This document shows positions 31,106 to 42,256 of a stretch of DNA of 64,000 bases, piece after piece. The stretch comes from Nematopogon swammerdamellus. Its lineage: Eukaryota; Arthropoda; Insecta; Lepidoptera; Adelidae. The stretch is taken from the NCBI GenBank assembly GCA_946902875.1, contig OX336359.1, positions 4,030,001-4,094,000 of the forward strand, read 5' to 3'. The position numbers were made by a program, and so were the translations under genes. The notes under the pieces are model-generated. The model made no database searches. It worked only from the letters and a program-made list of their open reading frames with translations, and was not told the DNA's origin. Each line of letters opens with the position of its first letter. Position 1 is the first letter of the stretch.

Positions 31106-32224
31106 AACTTTACCAATGCTTGTGTATTATTAAGGTAGCTTCACACATATTGTCAATTTTATACTTATTCGTGTATATATTATTGTGGATATCGCCTATA
31201 CTTAAGAACTTATGAGTAGTTACATATCGGATTATTACAAATAGTTTGCCTTTATTATACATTTATCTAATTGTTTGTGTTTCCAAAATTAATAAATAAA
31301 TAAATATATAAATAAATCTACCTTCTCGAAAGAACTAGGTGTCACACCAGTGCGTACCTTGGTCGTTAGCAAATATTACGTCGCTGTGGTGACTCCTAAA
31401 ATAATGACCACAATAACGAAACGATATCGTTAATTATGTTTCTTCTTCATTACTATTTCTCTGAATGTTATATCGATACGTGTTTATGTTACCCTGGTAG
31501 CCCTCCAGACAAGCGAGCCCACCGGAACGAACTGAAGGCCGTATTGTCCAGACTAACGCATGACCGCTCCCAAATTACAAACCCTTTTTTAGAACCTTGC
31601 CATCCTCACAGTGTCCCATTTGATGCTCAATATATTGAGCTTAGAGAGCGAATATGATTGAGGCAATGTCCCACAGGTAATTGTCTGCTTTAGGGTGTGA
31701 CTGTATTTCACAGATGGGAGACACTTTTGGTTGGGTGTGAACATTCTCCCTCAGATATTTAAATTGTAAAGATTTTATTAATTTCTCCGGAATACTTAGA
31801 TAAATTGTTTTTGACGCTCGCATAAAATTTGTCTTCGGAAGATTGCAATGTAACCATACTTTCATATGTTGATACTAACAAATTCAAATGCGGAGAGTTT
31901 ACGAATTGAAACAGGATCTCACCGACTACTACCTTCCTACGTGATTTAAATGAATTCTTTTTTGTTAAGTTCCCAATTACGTTCACGTAAAAGCAACATT
32001 CTTACATCTTTCGTACCGCGCACAAGATCCTCTCAAAAACTCTTTTAAAAACCTCCATAACGATGCATGTAGAAATTTTCCTTCTTTTATTCCGAAATAA
32101 GGAAAAAAAATATACACAAATTTTCTAAAACCCGCCTATGGAAATGAAGAAACAAGACAAGTTCAACTTAAGGTGATTATAATGCAAGAAGCTCCGCCTA
32201 CTTTACCTCCCGTCTTCTCCACTA
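31106..32224. other. Unassigned stretch right of the satellite
   Basis: Open frames of 73-75 codons (31436 plus, 31641 and 31759 minus) have no recognised similarity. 31270-31320 is an AATAAATA simple tract. Confidence 0.35.
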
Positions 32225-32385
32225 CCCTTCTCGAACCGTGCGGCTCCCCGCGCCTCGCCCGGCGCGCGGCGCGACGCTGACGCCGCCGCGCCGCGAGCCG
32301 ACACACACGGGCCGGGCGGGCGCCGGCATCGCGCCGCGCTGCCTCCGCCGCCGTCCGCCGTCGTCGAGTTGAGTCACAGCACAGA
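32225..32385. other. CpG-rich island
   Basis: About 160 bp of GC- and CpG-dense sequence (GGCGCGCGGCGCGACGCTGA, GGGCCGGGCGGGCGCC) in an AT-rich neighbourhood. A minus-strand open frame (32450-32163) starts with a leucine-rich stretch and becomes Arg/Ala-rich inside the island. I recognise no protein, so an unmethylated promoter or a GC-rich repeat are both possible. Confidence 0.4.
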
Positions 32386-33355
32386 GCAGTCAATAAAAGT
32401 AGAGAACGTAATGTGTAAGTCTGTAGGTACCACCAGTTATTTTTTAACAACCCAAAGAGGATGACTGTCTATATTATATATGGATAACTATATATTATAT
32501 ATATATATGTTCGTGCACCAGAAAACAGAAGAAAAGAAGAGAGAAGTCAATAACGCAGCAAAATTCATTCCAACAAATCCCAATATCCCGTCTTTCCACA
32601 TACTCCCATATTGGTTTCAGGCTGAAACATAAGCCGGTCGATTATTTCATTTTCTCACCCATCCTCAAGCGTGTCTTCCTAAAATCCTGAAAAATATACG
32701 CACCTCCTGGTGTCTTCGGTCTTACACCGTAAATATTCAAATGCCCGTGGGCGCCGTCGGACTACGCCTCTGCGTTAGTCTGGCACGCGCCATATGTTGA
32801 GCTTCCCATAAAAAAAGGTGCTGCAAGTTCAAGTTCTCTTTTACTCTAGAACTTTTGGTTTACCTTGTATCCATTTCTCGGCACAGCGTTTTGGTCAGAA
32901 AAAAATTCCATGACCGAGAAATGGCCGAGAATTAATTAATAACCTACCTATTTTCGGCCACTTTTCTAAATTATAAGAGTAGAAAATCGTTCTATATTTC
33001 GGCCAAGATCGTAGTAGGTACATATACCGACAACAAGCATATTATTTACCCATCCTTCGGCCACGTGGCCCACAAACGGCAATGAAGGGTCTAGTTTTCG
33101 ACCAAGACCGTATAGACCAGTCATATCTGACACTAAAAATCGCTAAAATCGCAAACTAACGGCTAGTTCTGATTTTTTAATGTGTTGTTAGGACTACTAC
33201 CAGTAGTGTATATTCAAGTTTGTAGCTTCGAAAGACCTGTGCTAACTTCGCAGCACTCGAAAAACCGCGAAATTTTCGCACTTTTTTGGTATTTTCAATA
33301 TAAGTTCTAAACTATGCTTTTTTTCTAAAATATTTTCCATACGTTTTTAAATTAG
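32386..33355. other. Unassigned stretch with TTCGGCCA words
   Basis: AAATGGCCGAGAA, TTTTCGGCCACTTTT, ATTTCGGCCAAGATC, CTTCGGCCACGTGGCC and TTTTCGACCAAGACC occur within 32915-33110. GACCGAGAAATGGCC partly inverts the series. It may be a degraded hairpin repeat. Confidence 0.35.
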
Positions 33356-33359
33356 ACTA

Positions 33360-34530
33360 AAATAGCTACAATTTGAGATCGGAACCAGCTCTGTAGGTTT
33401 AATTCTTACCGAGATACAGCTGTCCAAAAATTGATAATTTTTTCCAAAAAAGTGGAATTTTAAGATTTCGTCAATTTTCGACCCCGATATCGGGGAAAAT
33501 ACTCATTTACGGCTAAAATTATAAGAAAAGATGTTGTAGCAAATGTAATTAGCCTTAATTTAAGCAAAAAATGACTTCTGTAGACCATATAGTTTACTCA
33601 CAAATCTTAAAAGTCCAAAAAATGGAAAAACTGAATTTTTCTCTAATTTGCTCTCTTTAGTTCTCGCAATGGTTTGAAAGGAAAAACCATGTACCTACAT
33701 CCACAAGAAATATGTACTATACTATTAATATGGATTCAAATTGCTACAATTTCATATCAGAACCAGCTCTGTAGGTTCCATACTTACCGAGATACAGCTC
33801 TCCAAAAATTTACAATATTTTCCAAAAAAGTAAAATTTTAATTTCTTGTACATGATTTTTCCTTTCAAACCATTGTGAGAACTATACAGAGCAAATTTTC
33901 AAAAAATGCAGTTTTTCCATTTTTTGGATGTTTAAGATTTGCGAGTAAACTATATGGTCTACAGACATCGTTCTTTGCTTAAATTAAAGCTAATTACATT
34001 TCCTACAACATCTTCTCTTATAATTTTACCGGTAAAATGAGTATTTTCCCCGATATCGGGGTCGAAAATTTACCAAATCTTAAACTTTCACTTTTTTGGA
34101 AAAAATTATCAATTTTTGGACAGCTGTATCTCGGTAAGTATTAAACCTACAGAGCTGGTTCTGATATAAAATTGTAGAAATTTGAATCAATATTAATAGT
34201 TTAATATATATTTCTTATGGATGTACATGGTTTTTCCTTTCAAACCATTGTGAGAATTAAACAGAGCAAATTTGCGATAAAGGTAGTTTTCCATTTTTTT
34301 ATTTTTAAGATTTGTGAGTAAACTATATGGTCTACAGACGTCGTTCTTTGCTTAAATTAAAGCTAATTACATTTGCTACAACATCTTTTCTTATAATTTT
34401 ACCCGTAAATGAGCATTTTCCCCGATATCGGGGTCGAAAATTCACGAAATCTTAAAATTTCACTTTTTTGGAAAACATTGTCAATCTTTGGAGAGCTGTA
34501 TTTTGGTAAGTATTGAACCTACAGAGCTTA
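33360..34530. repeat. Inverted and tandem cluster of a 0.35-kb repeat
   Basis: The unit contains AGAACCAGCTCTGTAGG, CCGAGATACAGCT, GACCCCGATATCGGGG, TTTAAGCAAAAAATGA, CCATATAGTTTACTC, TTTGAAAGGAAAAACCATG. Copies: minus type 33365-33735, minus partial 33745-33840, plus 33840-34190, plus 34205-34530. The last copy ends exactly where the Mutator-like remnant begins. No coding potential is seen in the unit. Confidence 0.9.
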
Positions 34531-35190
34531 AGGTTCCTTATTGGAACAAGGCCGTACATATATACCGACGATTTAAATCCTTCCAAAATAATTTCACACT
34601 CCATGCCTGTAGAAGGCCCATTATAATTTTTGAAACATTTGTGGTTATTTGGTTCGACTTAATTTTTTTCTGCCCGGCTACAAACGATACAAAACTTATT
34701 TTTCACGCCTATATACAACACCTCTCTAAATCTTTTGCCAACTATAGCCGCAGCTCCCGATAAGGCGGAATAATTTTGTTTGTAAGATCTCTTCGACCAA
34801 CACCCGTCCGCAATAACTTCAATAATTATTGCGTTCCCGAATTTATCAACACCGCCTTCTTTTAAAGCAGCATCGCGTTCTCTTTTTGCAGCCTTTTCCA
34901 TTTCTTCGACAGCCGTTTCATGCCATTTTAAACAAATATCATTGTGAATTTTCGAATAAAATGGATTCGTCATGAAGGAGACATTCAGTGCTGCCATAAG
35001 TTCCTCTAATTGCGAAAAACCACATCCTATTGCCATCGCACCCACAACAGGAGACCTGTTTACGTCTACCGGATTTTCTGTATTTTTTATGCAAGTATCA
35101 ACTGTGAATTTTTGATTACACATGTTACAGCCTAGCCTAATACAATAATTGAATTTAGCCCTATTTTTCTTTCCGATATTACGCTCATGG
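34530..35190 (-). pseudogene. Mutator-like (MULE-type) transposase remnant
   Basis: The minus strand has an open frame (35123-34659, 154 codons) with SPVVGAMAIGCGFSQLEELM, NVSFMTNPFYSKIHNDI, WHETAVEEMEKAAKRERDAA, EVIADGCWSKRSYKQNYSAL and GAAAIVGKRFREVLYIGVKN then KFCIVCSRAEKN. This order matches the Mutator-like transposase domain found in insect genomes. The DGCWSKRSY block is where the family has the first catalytic Asp. Reading continues upstream of the ATG without a stop to about 35190 (VHERNIGKKNRAKFNY). A frameshift near 34660 is followed by HKCFKNYNGPSTGMECEII and LEGFKSSVYMYGLVP, which continue the family. The gene is broken by that shift and cut at 34530 by the repeat cluster. Confidence 0.8.
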
Positions 35191-35785
35191 ACTGTAACCC
35201 ACAGTTAGCAAGTGCTTTGTGTCCAGATATGATTTTCAAACAATCAATTAGATGTTATAAATCTACCAATCTCCTGCCTTCAAAGTGAAAACTGCTTATG
35301 GAACCTCAAAAATAAGTACCACAAAAATAAAAATGTTATACATAAGTATATACTTAATTATTTAATTATTTTTCATTAACTATCAAAGCATAAGATCACA
35401 CTCACGCCTTTTCCACCGATGGACTAGGTAGAGATTATTATTAGTATTATTTTATTATGTAGGTACCTACTATTATGTTATTAGAGGATATTATTATTGT
35501 TATTCATATACACCCAGTGTATAGTGTGACAGTGATGTGATGACCTAGCGTATTACCTATACTTTATACATGTAAAGCTTGTATACCTACTCATATATTT
35601 TTATTTTTTATTTATTTATTTTTCATTTATTTATTCATATTTATTTATTTATATATTTATTTACTCATATTTATAAATAGCAGCGGCTGCTACCATCTCC
35701 ACATTCATTTTTTGGGGCACGAGTTGCGTCTTTCGATGTTGAACACAGACTGAATGACTCGCGGATGTGTGGACGGATCACGTAT
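35191..35785. other. Unassigned AT-rich stretch
   Basis: 35590-35680 is a TTTATTTA-type simple tract. Nothing else seen. Confidence 0.4.
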
Positions 35786-36060
35786 TTATCTGCGGATACG
35801 TCTGCTGATCCACCTGCTGATGCATCTGTCGATGTGTAGAGGAGGCATTAAGGAAGCCAAGCGGAGTTTCGTTACTTGAAAGTATACCATAGAAAAGTGT
35901 TGCGCTCGGGTATATTTTTCAAGTGACAAACTTGCTTTGCTACTTCTTGAATGTATACCCGAGCTCAAGACTATGAAGCGTTGGGTAAAGGTATATTTTC
36001 CAAATAAGCCGCGCCGCGCGCCGCCACGCGAGCGTATCAAGCGACCTAGGCTAGGACTGA
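35786..36060. repeat. Hairpin-rich stretch (CTCGGGTATA palindrome)
   Basis: 35905-35963 starts CTCGGGTATA and ends TATACCCGAG with a further partial inverted match inside (TTTTTCAAG / CTTGAAT). ACTTGAAAGTATACC at 35874 repeats one arm. An 84-codon minus frame across it has no recognised product. Confidence 0.5.
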
Positions 36061-36359
36061 CCGCGTTTGTTTATATGTTTTTTACATTACTCTATGCAAT
36101 ATTGAATTTTTCCTAAAAATCAACCTTCTGTCTTTGGTAATACGTTTTTTTTCATTATCTAGTAGTTATTTTGCATTCGAATATTTAGTGGTTATAATCG
36201 CTCGTCGCCTAGAGCTTAGATCTAAAGAGGTGCGGGTTCGAGCTTATGTGTGCAGTGTGTACCGCACCGCTTTCTTTCTCTCAGTTTAATAAGTAAGGAT
36301 AGGGTATTGGAAGGAGTTTGATAATTAGTTAAAACTGTAACGAAACTTATGTATGTAAA
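36061..36359. other. Unassigned stretch with B-box-like word
   Basis: GTGCGGGTTCGAGC near 36222 resembles a pol III B box, but no A box or stem was found. Confidence 0.3.
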
Positions 36360-36695
36360 CAAAAATGACGTATCAAACATTCTACAAAGGCTCTTTACAC
36401 CTGATCCACTTAATTAAGTCCTTGCAGTCAGAACTTCAAAAACAAAACAAAAATCTGTTTTTGATCTTGCTCTCAAGCTGTATTTTCAATCGACTGTAGG
36501 CGGTGTTATTATGTGGATAGTCACTAAATGCTTTTAAAAATGATTATGAAAAAAAAACCCTGCGAAGTTTCTTACCGGTTCTTCTTCGTGGGTGTAATCG
36601 AATCGGATAGAACAAATTGTGACAAATTCGAGTAAGTACAGTCATGCTGTCTAATGAATGCTTAATAAACAATATACAATATACAATAAACAATC
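36360..36695 (+). repeat. Repeat D, copy 1
   Basis: GACGTATCAAACATTCTAC, TTGATCTTGCTCTCAAGCTG, GACTGTAGGCGGTGTTATT, GTTTCTTACCGGTTCTTCTT, CGTGGGTGTAATCGAATCGG, AATGAATGCTTAATAAAC. Matches 61640-61960 over its whole length, and 45640-45960 in reverse more loosely. Confidence 0.85.
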
Positions 36696-36748
36696 ATGTA
36701 GGTAATATCTACTGATTATCAAATAAAATAGTAAGGTATAAAATTAAA

Positions 36749-37114
36749 TTACATGTACATTTTTGTGGTCGGAGGACCACAAAAATGTACATGCGGCGGC
36801 GGTGGTGGTGGCGTTGACAGCGATATTGGAGGTGTCATCGAATGCGGCGGCGGCGGAGGAAGCGGGTTCTGAGGTGGTTCTGACCGTGGCAGCAACGGCT
36901 GCGGCTCAGCTAACACCGGCGCCGCCGCCGGCGACAGAGGCACCGAGGTATGAGGTGGTTCTGATCGTGGCAGCAACAGCAGCGGCTCAGCAGATCTCGA
37001 CACTGGCACCGGCGTCGCCGGGGCGGCGCCAACGAAGGTGTTGATTGTAGTAGGGAACGCGCCGGGATCGCCGCCACCGCGCCGGTGGCGAACTTTTCTG
37101 TTTCTTGATTTCAT
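36749..37114 (-). CDS. Proline-rich open frame, uncertain
   Basis: A 121-codon frame on the minus strand. It begins MKSRNRKVRHRRGGG, then shows two copies of a LLPRSEPP-containing repeat (AEPLLLLPRSEPPHTSVP and AEPQPLLPRSEPPQNPLP), poly-Pro runs, and a terminal HVHFCGPPTTKMYM made by the hairpin at 36752. GC-rich codons in AT-rich surroundings stand out, and the opposite strand is open too (Ala-rich). The internal duplication suggests a repetitive low-complexity segment. I recognise no family, splice site or promoter. It could be a real proline-rich exon or a GC-rich repeat. Confidence 0.25.
   Translation of the reverse strand: MKSRNRKVRHRRGGGDPGAFPTTINTFVGAAPATPVPVSRSAEPLLLLPRSEPPHTSVPLSPAAAPVLAEPQPLLPRSEPPQNPLPPPPPHSMTPPISLSTPPPPPPHVHFCGPPTTKMYM
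36752..36793. other. Perfect 19-bp-stem hairpin
   Basis: CATGTACATTTTTGTGGTC, loop GGAG, then its exact reverse complement. It lies at the end of the proline-rich minus-strand frame. Confidence 0.9.
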
Positions 37115-38925
37115 TGAGGCGAATTCCTTTATTCCGTAAATATTTCTTCTTCTCGCGTTTCATCATAATGTTTTTATTTTGTTTCCCCATTTCTAGTTAG
37201 GTAGCTGCGGCTGCCAGGAGCCGTGCGGCGCGCAGGCGGGCGTGCGGTGGTCAGGAGCCGTGCTGCGGCGGGCTGCGTGCGCTCCGCCGCAGCTAATCCA
37301 CACGACTGCCGTCCTCTCCTTCCAGTCCCAACACGGAAACAGGACGCAAATATAGTCATAGTTAGGAGAGAGCGTGACGACGCAGGTGTGAGCGCGCAAG
37401 CTAATGTTGGGCGTGTCTGATCAAATCTACATGAAAACGTTATTTTTTTTTTTACAAAATCTATTAACTTTACAGAGATATCCATCGACACAAAATTAGA
37501 TATCGTTCATCCGAACTGGCTAAAAAATTATCAAAATGTTTTGGGGTAAGTTTTGTCGGCAAAATAAAAAATAAGAAAAAATCGAAGGTTTACAAATTAT
37601 TTTATTGTGTCGTGTTATTTTATTGTTTCACGTTTTCCATCGTCACGTCGTTTAATGAAGAGTTGGAGATTATATTGTTGAAGTTCACAAATACCTTACT
37701 TCAGCGGTTTCGCCAGTAAATTAGATCGAAAACTGCATGTTTCTACATCAATATCACCTTAAATAGCAGTATAAGATGCTGTAGTCGGACTGTCTGTTCA
37801 TTCTAATTCGTTTAAACGCCCGACTACAACATTTTATACTGCTCTTTTTCTTCGTTTGATTTCATTCATAAATTTTTTTTTAATTTAATTTTTAAGCCAC
37901 AACCATAACGTGTAGTTTTGTTTTAATTGAAATCTGCTACTCCACACGATGGTTTTGGAGAAATAATATTTTTACAGTTTGAAAATATGGCGATTGGCGG
38001 CGGCCATTTTTTATTTTCTAAAAAAAATATGGAACCTAGTGTTACCCATTTAATTCTGAAAATCCAATTGAAAACAGAATAATCCAAATCGGAATAGTCG
38101 TTTAGGAGTTACAGTCATACACATACACACACATTACATACATACAAACATTCAGTACCCTCTTTTTCCCTTCGTCATAGTCGGATAAACAATACGTCGA
38201 CATCAATGTCTCGTTGAGTTTCTTCCGAGGAAAAATACGCCACTTTCAACTGAGCACTGCAGTGATCTGCACTGCATATCTCATAAAACGATTTCGGCGC
38301 AATGCACACTGGTTATACATTTCGCGCATCGAGCTCCCTTAGAAAATATCTTTGGCCGTCTCACACAGAACCGCGCCGTCCCCAGCAGACCTCCTTGCGG
38401 TACGCCCGGCCGCTCCGCTCCTGGAATATAAATTGCGGAGGCGCTCACTGGCTCTCGATGCTAGATTGCTCGGACATGTCCTTAAAGCCCTCTTTACAAG
38501 TTATATATTCCTGCTGGAAAACCGCGAACATTGTTTTGGTAGGCCTCCGATGTTCTACTACATCGAAGGCTTATGAAAATGCCAGATCGAGTCCATAATA
38601 GTTTGGAAAAGCTATTTTATTAAGCTATTTTCTCCTATATTCAAAACATTAATCTATCTTCTCGCAGGTATATAGTGCTTTCATGGGTCTTCTTTCACAA
38701 GTTTCGCATCGTTAATATTCTATAATAGCTTTAGATGATTAATATGCTTTGTGTTAAGTTCAAGAAAATATTAAATTACATGGAGCTATATTTTAGTAAT
38801 TGGCTGTGGTATGGGTTACTTGCGTAGCCCAACAACTAATTTTCTTATTAATGTAGGCACACTGGCAAGGTACAGGCAAGGTACACTGTTCTAATATTGC
38901 ATATTGTAAAGTTACATACATACAT
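37115..38925. other. Mostly unassigned; GC-rich patch and small hairpin
   Basis: 37200-37420 is GC-rich (GCCGTGCGGCGCGCAGG, GGAGCCGTGCTGCGGCGG) with open frames on both strands and no recognised protein. 37763-37845 has inverted arms AGCAGTATAAGATGCTG / ATTTTATACTGCT around GTAGTCGG / CCGACTAC. 37920-38160 resembles a degraded transposon end with CACACACATTACATACATAC. 38302-38598 (+) holds a 98-codon frame without recognised similarity. Confidence 0.4.
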
Positions 38926-39016
38926 AGCGTCACGCCTGTTTCCCGCTAGGGTAGGCAGAGACAACGGATCTCCACGGTCACGATCCTGACACACCTCTGC
39001 CGCCTCTTCCACTCAC
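38926..39016 (+). repeat. GCGTCACGCCTGTTTCCC repeat
   Basis: CATAGCGTCACGCCTGTTTC, GGGTAGGCAGAGACAACGG, CTGACACACCTCTGCCGCC. The same repeat lies at 15637-15765 and, mirrored, at 18520-18645. 46390-46500 is a degraded relative. Confidence 0.8.
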
Positions 39017-39159
39017 ATTTGCTTCATAAATTTTGTAAAGTTTTACCCACTTATATGAATTTGAGCGAATTTGCCTCTGTCAATATATATCTATTTGAAA
39101 TATATCGTGAAGCTGCTGTTACTTCGTGTGTCTATATGTGCATGATTTATAGGTACTAC

Positions 39160-39492
39160 AAACATACATATCACACGCTGTGTCGCCACAATCGGGGTAA
39201 GCAGAGTAGTCGGTATTTTGCTGCAAGTACTCTTGTAAATTACAGCACAACACCGACCGCGACATTTAGCAAAGTTATGGACAAGATAACTATCAATCAA
39301 GCAAGTAAGGCACGAAGATCCACCTGCTATATGACTCGGTGGAAGGACCGTGCCAAAGTGAGAGGTGGCAAATCTGTCGCCCTTATGCACGGCATCGTGT
39401 CCTTATCCCTTAGTCGCCTTTTACGACATGCACGGAAAGAGATACAGTGGGACTATACTTTTAAGTACCGGGCCCACGCGGTACGGGTATGT
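39160..39492 (+). repeat. Repeat B, full length
   Basis: CACACGCTGTGTCGCCAC, hairpin (GTCGGTATTTTGCTGC / GCACAACACCGAC), GCAAGTAAGGCACGAAG, GACTCGGTGGAAGGACCGTG, then reverse-complement head CCTTAGTCGCCTTTTACGAC to GGGCCCACGCGGTAC. The long plus-strand frame over this region (39019-39825) is an artefact of the repeat. Confidence 0.9.
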
Positions 39493-40264
39493 ATGTATTT
39501 CGCATTGTGTATTCGCAGCACGAATACACCAGTGCACGTTTATACAATTCTAGATCAAGGGCGTAGTTACGCAAAATCTCTAAATCGCGCAAAAGACTCG
39601 GAGCGAGGCAGGATGCTGTCAAAGTCAGATTCGACCCGAAAAGCCAAACCAAAAGTCAATCAACGGGCCACGGATGGCTTTGTTGTTTTTCCCGCCAGCA
39701 ATTTTCGAGCTCCGTTCGTTTCGATATTTCCGCGATTCGGGACAAAGCGGCTTGTTTCGGTTCGTATTATCGAATCATCGAATTACTATTGCGCTATCTT
39801 TAAACGGCTTTTCGTGCCAGTATAATTGCAATGGATTCGCGATATTGTATTTATTTCGCTCAGCAGACCTATACTCAAATGGAATCCTATACTTGGTGTA
39901 TTTGGATTTTTTAAAATAAAAACAAATATATTTTTTTTTATTGGATCATCGACATGTAGGACATATTTACAATGCATTTTGGCTTAGGTATACTTAAATA
40001 ACTATATGTCTAAACAATAATAGAAGAACACTACTTTCTTTAAATAAGTGTATGGATCGATCGTGTCGTTCGTCGTCGCATATCCGTCCGCAAGACGGTG
40101 AATTATACCAGGAGTCGTACCAGGAGTCGTACCAGGAGTCGAACTATAAAAAATATACCTACTAAACTATTTGAATAAATATAATTTTGTAAGTAAGTAC
40201 AGGTGTGTACATATTAAATATAAACAACACATATGTCGAGCTAATTACAAAATAAAATATAAAA
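39493..40264. other. Unassigned stretch; 13-bp tandem
   Basis: ACCAGGAGTCGT is repeated three times at 40108-40141. No gene recognised. Confidence 0.4.
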
Positions 40265-40385
40265 CTATAACCTACAAAACCTAATATCCCTCCTCCAGGT
40301 GTGACGATGTGTGCACTGTTCCGAGGACGCTAGCGGCGTTGCCTCGCTGGATGGCCACACTGATACGCTGCAAACTAAACTAAAC
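40265..40385 (+). repeat. CTCCAGGTGTGACGATGTG repeat, copy 1
   Basis: CTCCTCCAGGTGTGACGATG, TGCACTGTTCCGAGGACG, CTAGCGGCG; partner at 41100-41200 with the same order of words. Confidence 0.65.
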
Positions 40386-40413
40386 TCATAATAATGACTT
40401 TTATGTGTATAAT

Positions 40414-40461
40414 ATGCGTATTTTTTATATATTAATTATTTAATATATACAAAATACGCAT
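40414..40461. other. AT-rich hairpin
   Basis: ATGCGTATTTTTTATATATT and its near-perfect inverse ending AAAATACGCAT form a stem of about 22 bp. This may be a cruciform-prone or MITE relic. Confidence 0.7.
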
Positions 40462-40669
40462 CCGCGATCCTGGGACTCATCCCCGTGACGAGGTCCCTAG
40501 AGGAAATATTTAATTTATAAGATCGTTTACATTTTAAGTTTTAGTTAATTTTGATAGTTTTAGTTTATTATTTTTAATATTTTAAATATAGTTTCAAAAT
40601 GTAATATTTTACTTGAAACTGAACCGAATAAATATATTATAATATACAAACTTAACTTTAATGTTTTTC

Positions 40670-40975
40670 GTTTTTAACCCCCGACGCAAAAAACGGGGGG
40701 GTGTTATAAGTTTGACGTTTGTGTGTGTGTGTAACACCGTGTATAAAAAAAAATTGGTTGTCTGTAAAATAGGTTTACGGACGATAGTTTTACGTGATAA
40801 CGTCATAAAGTGGTAAGAAACCGACGCTTGGGCCGATTGTGCCTCTCTATCGCTTGTTACGCGCTCTCGCTTGCACACACAGGCTCAGATGGAACGTGAC
40901 ACTTTTTCGTGCGTGCAGCCGGTATTCATCAATTTATAAGACGTGACGTTATCACGTCAAAAATATATTAATGAA
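40670..40975 (-). repeat. Repeat I end plus partner of the 9350 repeat
   Basis: 40672-40730 reads AACCCCCGACGCAAAAAACG and GGTGTTATAAGTTTGACG (repeat I, plus strand). 40735-40975 is the reverse of 9350-9975 ends (AATTGGTTGTCTGTAAAAT, GACGATAGTTTTACGTGATA, GCTTGCACACACAGGCTC). Confidence 0.7.
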
Positions 40976-41454
40976 TATTGAATACTACAAAATACATTAT
41001 GGTAATAACCTTAATTTATATCTTTTAAATATAAACTACACCTAAAATATAATTAACTGACAAAGTAAACCTGCATTTCTGAAACGTACATAAAACTATA
41101 AAAGTACCCTAAACGAAAACTAATAACCGCACTCCAGGTGGGACGATGTGGGCACGCTTCCAACAACACTAGCGGCGTATTTTGATTGGTTATTTGTTCA
41201 CGTAACATTACGCGAACTGCAGCGGGTTGGGCCCGCTTTTTCTTGGTAAAAACTTCGACGGAACACTGGAGTGCATAGCACGGTAATCTAGGTCTGATTA
41301 ACCGCTCAAAAGGTGAAGATTTAAAAAGTTAAAGAAATGTAAACACTGAGGCCAGCTCATACAAATAAGTACGAGATTGTTCGTTGTTTATTGTATAATT
41401 TCATCCATAGATAGGTAGGTAGGTAACCTGCGCTTGGACCTGTCGAAAATTCCG
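40976..41454. repeat. CTCCAGGTGGGACGATGTG repeat, copy 2, with unassigned flanks
   Basis: 41128-41180 matches 40296-40345 (ACTCCAGGTGGGACGATG, CACTAGCGGCG). The remainder is unassigned. Confidence 0.5.
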
Positions 41455-41850
41455 CCAGTTCTAAATTCAAATTCAAATTCAAATCATTTATTGGATACAT
41501 AATTAGGCATGTACTTACAGCAATACAGTTTTACAAACTTTAGCTTTTGCCTACAACTATCTATATAATGTTCCTCGTCGTCATTCCAACCACATAATGG
41601 CTCTAGACTACTATGTTGAAATATTTTAGGTCGTAGAAGGTTTTTTCTGGGAGCCAATTATGTAGTCGGGTGCTAAATTGTGTGTATGTTTTTTCGTCAC
41701 GGATGTTTTTTGGTAGTTTATTATAAATGTTTGCACTATTAAATTGTAGGCTTTTCTGATATTTTGTAGTGTTGTGTGCAATTTGTTCTATGTTATCTCC
41801 AATTAAATGCGAAGAAGAACTGACAAACAAACTTCGCAAGTCACAAGGTT
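41455..41850 (-). pseudogene. LINE 3' end with (GAATTT)n tail
   Basis: The minus strand has a 78-codon frame ending in the C-terminal residues of a LINE RT protein (QKSLQFNSANIYNKLPKNIR, TYTQFSTRLHNWLPEKTFYD). A 3' UTR follows, ending in ATAAATGATTTGAATTTG and GAATTT repeats. Its YNKLPKNIRD block is comparable to LYNKISEEVKNL of the LINE at 60600, so these are related CR1/Jockey-type elements. 5'-truncated. Confidence 0.75.
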
Positions 41851-42144
41851 TTGTTAGTACTTTATAAGTATTTTAATATAGTAACTTCCAAATAATTAAT
41901 CCATATTACCGCTCACAAAACCATTAATACTTACAGCATAAACATGAATACTGAAGAATCTGACCACTCTACCTTATACGTCGACATTATACCTATATCT
42001 GGCGTCTAGATCTTGTGTATAGTGCAAGCGTCAATTTGATACTTAAATATATCAAGTCAATTCAACAACAATTTAGTAAAAAAATAAGTACAAAGAGAGA
42101 AACGGATAGCTGGATTTTTGTAATTACATTAAATTCTACACGCT
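41851..42144. other. Unassigned stretch
   Basis: Nothing recognised. Confidence 0.3.
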
Positions 42145-42250
42145 CTGTTTTCCGTCCTCAGTGTAGCCGACATGACATGAAGGGGAAACACTGACATGGC
42201 GCCTAGTTCACACGGTGTTATGGGCTGACATCACAGATGTTTTAGGTGAT
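42145..42250 (+). repeat. SINE-like tail fragment
   Basis: TGTTTTCCGTCCTCAGTGTA, GCCGACATGACATGAAGGGG, GGGCTGACATCACAGATG, then it breaks into the head of the next element at 42257. Confidence 0.8.
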
Positions 42251-42256
42251 GTACTT

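Noticed and set aside
28433..31107. Series of 63-83 codon plus-strand frames with hydrophobic repeats
   Set aside because: They are the satellite translated; each ends at the frame shift built into every unit.
32163..32450. 95-codon minus frame with a leucine-rich start as a secreted protein
   Set aside because: The rest is low-complexity Arg/Ala from a GC-rich island; no homology or splice support.
39019..39825. 268-codon open frame, the longest single frame in the window
   Set aside because: It runs straight through a full-length repeat B (39160-39492), whose other copies are not open in this frame. The rest shows no domain, and its composition fits chance.
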